Positions 6,591 to 10,375 of a DNA stretch of 10,375 nucleotides are shown one piece after another. The translations under genes were made by a program, and so were the position numbers. The notes under the pieces are model-generated. The model was not told the origin of the DNA. It did no database searches and worked only from the letters and a program-made list of their open reading frames with translations. Source of the DNA: JAFNAG01 sp041501225 (GTDB lineage Bacteria > Acidobacteriota > UBA6911); contig JBGQNR010000226.1 of assembly GCA_041501225.1 (NCBI GenBank), positions 1 to 10,375 on the forward strand, written 5' to 3'. Within the stretch, counting starts at the first letter, position 1. The number at the start of each line of letters is the position of its first letter.

Positions 6591-6598
6591 GATGACGC

Positions 6599-9529
6599 AT
6601 GAGGCTTTGCAGAAATGTTCAGCTGTTGCTTCTCTTGACCCTGGTGGCCGCACTTTGCCTGGCCGCGGCAGAACAGCAGGTTGCTCCAAACCAAGCCCAG
6701 GCTCAAGCTCAGGCGCAAGCCAACACCTTGGCACTCAACCAGGTAATGCCTGTAAATCCGCAAGTCACGATAGGCAAGTTCCCGAACGGTCTCCGCTATT
6801 ACATCCGGGCGAACAAGTTGCCCGAAAAAAGAGCGGAATTGCGCCTCGCGGTGAACGCCGGGTCCGTGCTCGAGGACAAAGACCAGGTCGGCCTGGCGCA
6901 TATGGTCGAGCATATGGCCTTTAATGGCACGACGCATTTTCCCAAGCAGGAGATCGTCAACTTTATGGAGTCGATCGGAATGCGTTTCGGCCCCGAAGTG
7001 AACGCTTACACCAGCTTTGACCAGACGGTGTACATGCTTACGATCCCGACCGACAAGCCCGAAGTAATGGACAAGGCGTTTCTGATCCTTGAGGACTGGG
7101 CGCACAATCTCACATTCGCTCCAGCCGAAATCGACAAGGAGCGCGGCGTTATCATTGAAGAATGGCGCTTAGGACGCGGAGCGTATGCCCGGATGAACGA
7201 TAAGCAGTTCCCCATTTTGTTCAAGGGCGCCCGCTATGCCGATCGCCTGCCTATCGGGACGAAGGAGAGCATCGAAACGTTTAAACACGATGTGCTCAAG
7301 CGGTTCTATAAGGACTGGTACCGGCCGGACCTGATAGCCGTCGTTGCCGTGGGCGACTTCGACAAGGCCGCCGTAGAGGGCCTCATCAAGCAGCATTTTG
7401 CATCGATTCCGGCGTCGAAAACCCCGAGGTTGCGGCCGTCGTATAACGTACCCGACCACCCCGACACACTCTACACCGCCGCCACGGACAAAGAAGCCAC
7501 GATGACGCAGCTCTCCGTATACAACAAGCTGCCGCTCATGGAGCAGGGCACCGTGGGCGTTTACCGGCAGAAGACCGTGAATTGGCTCGCCGCCGGCATG
7601 CTCAGCCGCCGTCTGTCCGATATGACCCAGAAGCCGGACGCTCCGTTCGTATCAGCTGGTGCGGTCCGATCGATTTTTGTCCGGACGAAGGAAGCGGCGA
7701 TGCTGTCGGCGATCCCGAAGGAAGGCGGCATCGACCGCGCGCTGGATGCGCTTTTGATCGAGGCGGCCAGAGTTGCTCGGTTCGGTTTTACTCCCACGGA
7801 GCTCGAGCGCCAGAAGATTGAACGGATGCGATTCTACGAACGCAATCTGGCCGAGAAGGACAAACACCTTTCGGCGGCCCTTGCCGACGAACTCGTAAGG
7901 AACTTTACGGATAAGGAAACGTTACCCGGGCCCGAACTCGAGTATGCGCTCCATCAACGGTTCCTCCCTGGGATCACGCTCGATGAGGTCAATAAAGTCG
8001 GAAAGGAGTGGACCAGCGACAAAAGCCGGGTCGTGATGGTCAGTGCTCCCGAAAAGGCGGGTGTCGCGGTGCCGGATGCGGCGAAGCTCGCAGCCGTGGT
8101 CAAGGGCGCTGGAGCGAAGGAAATTACCGCCTATGTGGACACGGTCGCCAGCGCGGTGCTGCTCGACAAGGTGCCGGAGCCGGGAAAAATCACGAAGACT
8201 ACCGACAAGGCAGCGTTCGGCATCACAGAGTGGGATCTCTCCAACGGCATCAAGGTCGTGCTCAAACCGACAGATTACAAACAGGACGAAATCGTGTTCC
8301 GCGCCACCAGCCCCGGGGGAACGTCGCTTGCAAGCGACGAGGATTTCATCGCGGCGAGCACCGCCACCGCAGCGATGTCCGTTTCGGGGCTGGGGAAGTT
8401 CAACGCGATCGATCTCCGGAAAGTGCTCACCGGAAAGATCGCGACGGCCGGCGCTCTGATAGGCGAATTGGAAGAAGGGCTAAGCGGCAGCTGCTCTCCG
8501 AAAGACCTGGAGACGATGTTCCAGCTCATCTACCTGCGCTTCACGGCGCCACGGACGGATCGAGACGCGTTCGCCGCTTATCAGGCCCAGGGAAAGGCGA
8601 TTCTGGCGAACCAGCAGGCGAGCCCTGGTTATGCTTTCAGCGAGACCCTTCAATCAACCCTGTCGCAGAACCACCTGCGGGCACGCATGATGACCGTGGA
8701 TATGATCGACCAGATGAACCTCGATAAATCGCTCGCGTTCTATAAGGATCGCTTCGCAGATGCCAGCGACTTCACCTTCGTGTTCGTCGGGAGTTTCGAC
8801 CTGCAGATGATGAAGCCGTTTGTCGAGCAGTATCTCGCATCGCTCCCCGCACTGCACAGGAACGAAACTTGGAAGGACGTGGGGATCCGACCGCCGAAAG
8901 GTGTTGTTGAGAAGGGGGTCAAGAAGGGAATCGAACCGCAGAGCCAGGCGGCGATCGTGTTTACCGGACCGTTCCAATACGATCGAGACCATCGCGTCGC
9001 GATCCGCGCCCTGGGCATGGTCCTGGACACAAAGCTGCGCGAGGTGATGCGGGAAGACTTGAGTGGAACCTACGGGGTCAGCGTGTCGCCGGGTTACACC
9101 GTGATCCCGCGCCAGGAGTACACCTTCTCGATCCGATTCGGCTGCAATCCGCAGCGCACGGATGAACTGATAAAGGTCATGTTCCAGGAGATCGAGAATC
9201 TGAAGAAGAACGGCCCAACCGAGAAACAGGTTAGCGACGTCCGGGAAGCGTTGCTTCGGGAATTCGAAACCAACAGCAAACAGAACGGCTATCTGCTGAG
9301 CCAGATCTATCTCCGTTATCAAGTTCCCTCTGATCTCGGGGACTTTTTCGGTCTGGGTGAATACTACAAGACCCTCAATGCGAAGATGATCCTGGATGCG
9401 GCTCTCACGTATCTCAACCCGGACAACTACGTGAAGGTAACCCTGCTTCCGGAAAAGGAAACTGTGACCAGTGCTGTCAAGAAGGACCCGGATGAGGTGC
9501 CGTGCGTCCGCCAACGACCGGCCGCCTGA
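6599..9529 (+). CDS. Secreted M16 family zinc protease (PqqL-like)
   Basis: A 976-residue, two-half M16 (inverzincin) peptidase. Residues 1-25 are a Sec signal peptide (LLLLLTLVAALCLAAA, likely cleavage before EQQ), so the enzyme should act in the periplasm or outside the cell. The inverted zinc motif HxxEH is present as H101-M-V-E104-H105 in GLAHMVEHMAFNGTTHF. The third ligand lies in ERGVIIEEW, most likely E188 by analogy with pitrilysin. The first catalytic pair of M16 domains spans roughly 50-510. The second half (about 540-950: WDLSNGIKVVLKPTDYK, then TFVFVGSF and the LREDLSGTYGVSV-like region) lacks the zinc motif, as expected of the inactive half. Length fits PqqL/YmxG-like single-chain proteases (about 930-950). 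Likely role: peptide or small protein degradation; the substrate is not evident. It is transcribed divergently from padR and appears to be a single-gene unit. Confidence 0.95.
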   Translation: MRLCRNVQLLLLLTLVAALCLAAAEQQVAPNQAQAQAQAQANTLALNQVMPVNPQVTIGKFPNGLRYYIRANKLPEKRAELRLAVNAGSVLEDKDQVGLAHMVEHMAFNGTTHFPKQEIVNFMESIGMRFGPEVNAYTSFDQTVYMLTIPTDKPEVMDKAFLILEDWAHNLTFAPAEIDKERGVIIEEWRLGRGAYARMNDKQFPILFKGARYADRLPIGTKESIETFKHDVLKRFYKDWYRPDLIAVVAVGDFDKAAVEGLIKQHFASIPASKTPRLRPSYNVPDHPDTLYTAATDKEATMTQLSVYNKLPLMEQGTVGVYRQKTVNWLAAGMLSRRLSDMTQKPDAPFVSAGAVRSIFVRTKEAAMLSAIPKEGGIDRALDALLIEAARVARFGFTPTELERQKIERMRFYERNLAEKDKHLSAALADELVRNFTDKETLPGPELEYALHQRFLPGITLDEVNKVGKEWTSDKSRVVMVSAPEKAGVAVPDAAKLAAVVKGAGAKEITAYVDTVASAVLLDKVPEPGKITKTTDKAAFGITEWDLSNGIKVVLKPTDYKQDEIVFRATSPGGTSLASDEDFIAASTATAAMSVSGLGKFNAIDLRKVLTGKIATAGALIGELEEGLSGSCSPKDLETMFQLIYLRFTAPRTDRDAFAAYQAQGKAILANQQASPGYAFSETLQSTLSQNHLRARMMTVDMIDQMNLDKSLAFYKDRFADASDFTFVFVGSFDLQMMKPFVEQYLASLPALHRNETWKDVGIRPPKGVVEKGVKKGIEPQSQAAIVFTGPFQYDRDHRVAIRALGMVLDTKLREVMREDLSGTYGVSVSPGYTVIPRQEYTFSIRFGCNPQRTDELIKVMFQEIENLKKNGPTEKQVSDVREALLREFETNSKQNGYLLSQIYLRYQVPSDLGDFFGLGEYYKTLNAKMILDAALTYLNPDNYVKVTLLPEKETVTSAVKKDPDEVPCVRQRPAA
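6692..6721 (+). repeat. (Gln-Ala)5 tract in the M16 protease linker
   Basis: Residues 32-41 of the M16 protease are five Gln-Ala pairs just after the signal peptide, encoded by alternating CAA/CAG and GCC/GCT/GCG codons. The mixed codons argue against very recent slippage. It probably forms a flexible linker before the first protease domain. Confidence 0.7.
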
Positions 9530-9537
9530 CGGGCGGC
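9521..9537 (+). repeat. GC hairpin overlapping the M16 stop codon
   Basis: GCCGCC (9521-9526) and GGCGGC (9532-9537) form a perfect six-base stem with a five-base loop that begins with the stop codon TGA. No T run follows, so a classical Rho-independent terminator is not supported. With the following hairpins it may still stabilise or end the M16 mRNA. Confidence 0.4.
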
Positions 9538-9541
9538 ACTC

Positions 9542-9613
9542 GACAGTCACCACTGTCCCCACACGATCCATAAGACTCAAATGCAAGTGGCTGGTGGACA
9601 GTGGTGATTGTCC
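9542..9613. repeat. BIME/REP-like pair of inverted palindromes
   Basis: GACAGTCACCACTGTCC (9542-9558) and GGACAGTGGTGATTGTC (9596-9612) are reverse complements at 16 of 17 positions, 37 bases apart. Each copy is itself a small hairpin: GACAGT-cacc-ACTGTC in the first, and GGACAGT-ggtg-ATTGTCC with one G-U pair in the second. Two head-to-head short palindromes between genes are the layout of REP doublets (BIMEs) that RAYT transposases spread. No RAYT gene is in the window. It separates the convergent M16 and PIN genes, so it could also act as a bidirectional terminator. Confidence 0.6.
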
Positions 9614-9628
9614 CTCAACGTCTCGAGT

Positions 9629-9859
9629 TTACCAAAGTGCGCGCACATGCGGATAGGCGAGAATCTTCTCGTCGGCGGTGATCAGGTGCAATCCGTGCAT
9701 TCGTGCTGTGGCAACCAGAAGACGATCTACGGGATCAGCGTGGAACGGTTCGAGCAGTGAATAGGCCTCCTCGACAACGTCGAGATCGACGGGCAGGCAT
9801 TCCCATCCGGATGCACCCACAAAGTGACGGAACCAGAGCTTCCAACAAGCGGGCGCCAT
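9629..9859 (-). pseudogene. 5'-truncated VapC-like PIN-domain toxin
   Basis: The open frame gives 76 residues. Its C-terminal part, LPVDLDVVEEAYSLLEPFHA, then DPVDRLLVATARMHGLHLI, TADEKILAYP and a final ALW, is the typical second half of VapC PIN ribonucleases. The acidic residues D42 (with D45) and D63 correspond to the C-terminal part of the active site. Full VapC proteins have about 125-140 residues and begin with a D-T-(H/N/S) strand and an internal (V/L)WE motif; both are missing. Sequence upstream on the minus strand (9860-9960) does not contain them in any frame I checked, and no VapB antitoxin is seen. The gene was probably cut by the event that placed the IS91-like gene next to it. 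ATG 9859 is only the first available start. Confidence 0.72.
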
Positions 9860-9915
9860 ATCTGTAGAATCAGTTTTCAGATTAGCACTTAATCCCTCGG
9901 GCAGTCAGATTCCAT

Positions 9916-10375
9916 GTGGAATGCTATCCTCAGGGAATCTACCGGCCGCGAGATGCCCGGGCCACCGGCCTGGTTCACCTGGTCGAGGACAACTTCGACG
10001 AGCTCGTGCGCGTTTGGGATGAGCGCTACGAAAAACCGCGCGGCTTCTGCGCCCCATCATCCGGCATGTGGTCGAACAGTTTCTTGAGTGCGGGGACCTC
10101 CGCTGTGGTTTTGCCCGGCCGTGGTGCGCATCATGCCGGAAAGACTTTTCATTACCCTATAGTCAAAAGCGGCGGTGCTATTGTTCCTCATGCCACCAGA
10201 AGCGCGCCCTGCTGTTTGCCGAACACGTCGATCGAGACGTTCTGGGCGATCTGCCCGTTCGTCAGTATGTCGTGACCATCCCCAAGATGCTCCGCCTCTG
10301 TTTCAAGTACGATCGCAAGCTCCTCGGCGTCTTGAGCCAGTGCTTTTTTGCCTCAGTCAAGGAGCTTTTCCAGGA
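9916..10375 (+). pseudogene. IS91-like transposase, 5' part with a one-base frameshift, runs off the window
   Basis: From GTG 9916 the first frame reads GIYRPRDARATGLVHLVEDN, then FDELVRVWDERYEKPRGF, the usual start of IS91-family transposases. At about 10048-10050 the family expects GFWRP, but the DNA has one base too few (TGCGC in place of TGGCGC). The homologous reading therefore moves to the frame starting at 10050: RPIIRHVVEQFLECGDL, a zinc-binding region with C-x2-C (WCASC) and CYCSSCHQKR, then YVVTIPKMLRLCFKYDRKLL. That frame is open to the last base. The catalytic tyrosine domain lies beyond the window. The shift is either a real inactivating deletion or a sequencing error; the second frame shows no further damage. 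No Shine-Dalgarno is evident. The element's left end should lie between about 9860 and 9915. Confidence 0.85.

Larger units (their letters stand above)
6063..6598. other. Divergent intergenic region without a recognisable gene
   Basis: About 536 bases lie between the padR operator and the M16 protease start. I found no frame on either strand with recognisable domain motifs. A minus-strand frame around 6439-6060 encodes a Ser/Trp/Pro-rich sequence that does not look like a protein. The stretch holds the broken palindrome at 6162-6261 and weak promoter-like boxes for the M16 gene near 6433-6471. Confidence 0.5.

Noticed and set aside
8654..9586. A 310-codon minus-strand open frame opposite the 3' part of the M16 gene
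   Set aside because: Antisense to a well-supported protease; the translation is rich in His/Arg with no recognisable domain. Treated as a shadow.

Overview
The window looks like a chromosomal, accessory-type stretch of an acidobacterium (Candidatus Solibacter-like or another soil member). The strongest evidence is a PadR regulator followed by an 'acidobacterial duplicated orphan permease' (ADOP), a gene pair almost peculiar to that phylum. Codon use is moderately GC-rich. No rRNA, tRNA, CRISPR array or origin was seen.

Layout. 1-464: the 3' end of a plus-strand gene of unknown role, a minus-strand relic of an M13 (neprilysin-like) metallopeptidase, then a short palindrome and a hairpin in front of the next gene. 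465-1130: an archaemetzincin (M54 metalloprotease) with an unusual hydrophobic N-terminus. 1245-1475: a truncated IS transposase relic. 1476-1879: no gene. 1880-6001, minus strand: a likely operon of padR, an 891-residue ADOP permease, and a chimeric gene in which the ADOP N-terminal domain is joined to a six-helix membrane protein of unknown function. 6002-6598: a 597-base divergent intergenic region with a strong inverted-repeat operator next to padR and a broken palindrome of unknown role. 6599-9529: a secreted PqqL-like M16 zinc protease. 9521-9613: two back-to-back hairpins resembling a BIME/REP element. 9629-9859: the C-terminal part of a VapC-like PIN toxin with no catalytic N-terminus and no visible antitoxin. 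9916-10375: the start of an IS91-like transposase gene with a one-base frameshift, running off the window.

How the genes may work together. PadR probably controls its own operon: two near-identical 15-base sites in opposite orientation cover a candidate -35 box and touch the padR ribosome binding site. ADOP permeases have MacB/FtsX-type domains but no ATPase, and their substrate is unknown. Three metallopeptidase genes or relics (M13, M54, M16) lie in the window, but nothing shows a shared pathway.

The ends carry relics of mobile or toxin genes, so the region seems to have been repeatedly rearranged. I did not find a clearly new multi-gene system. The most unusual items are the ADOP-domain chimera, the operator, the possibly exported archaemetzincin and the paired hairpins after the M16 gene.
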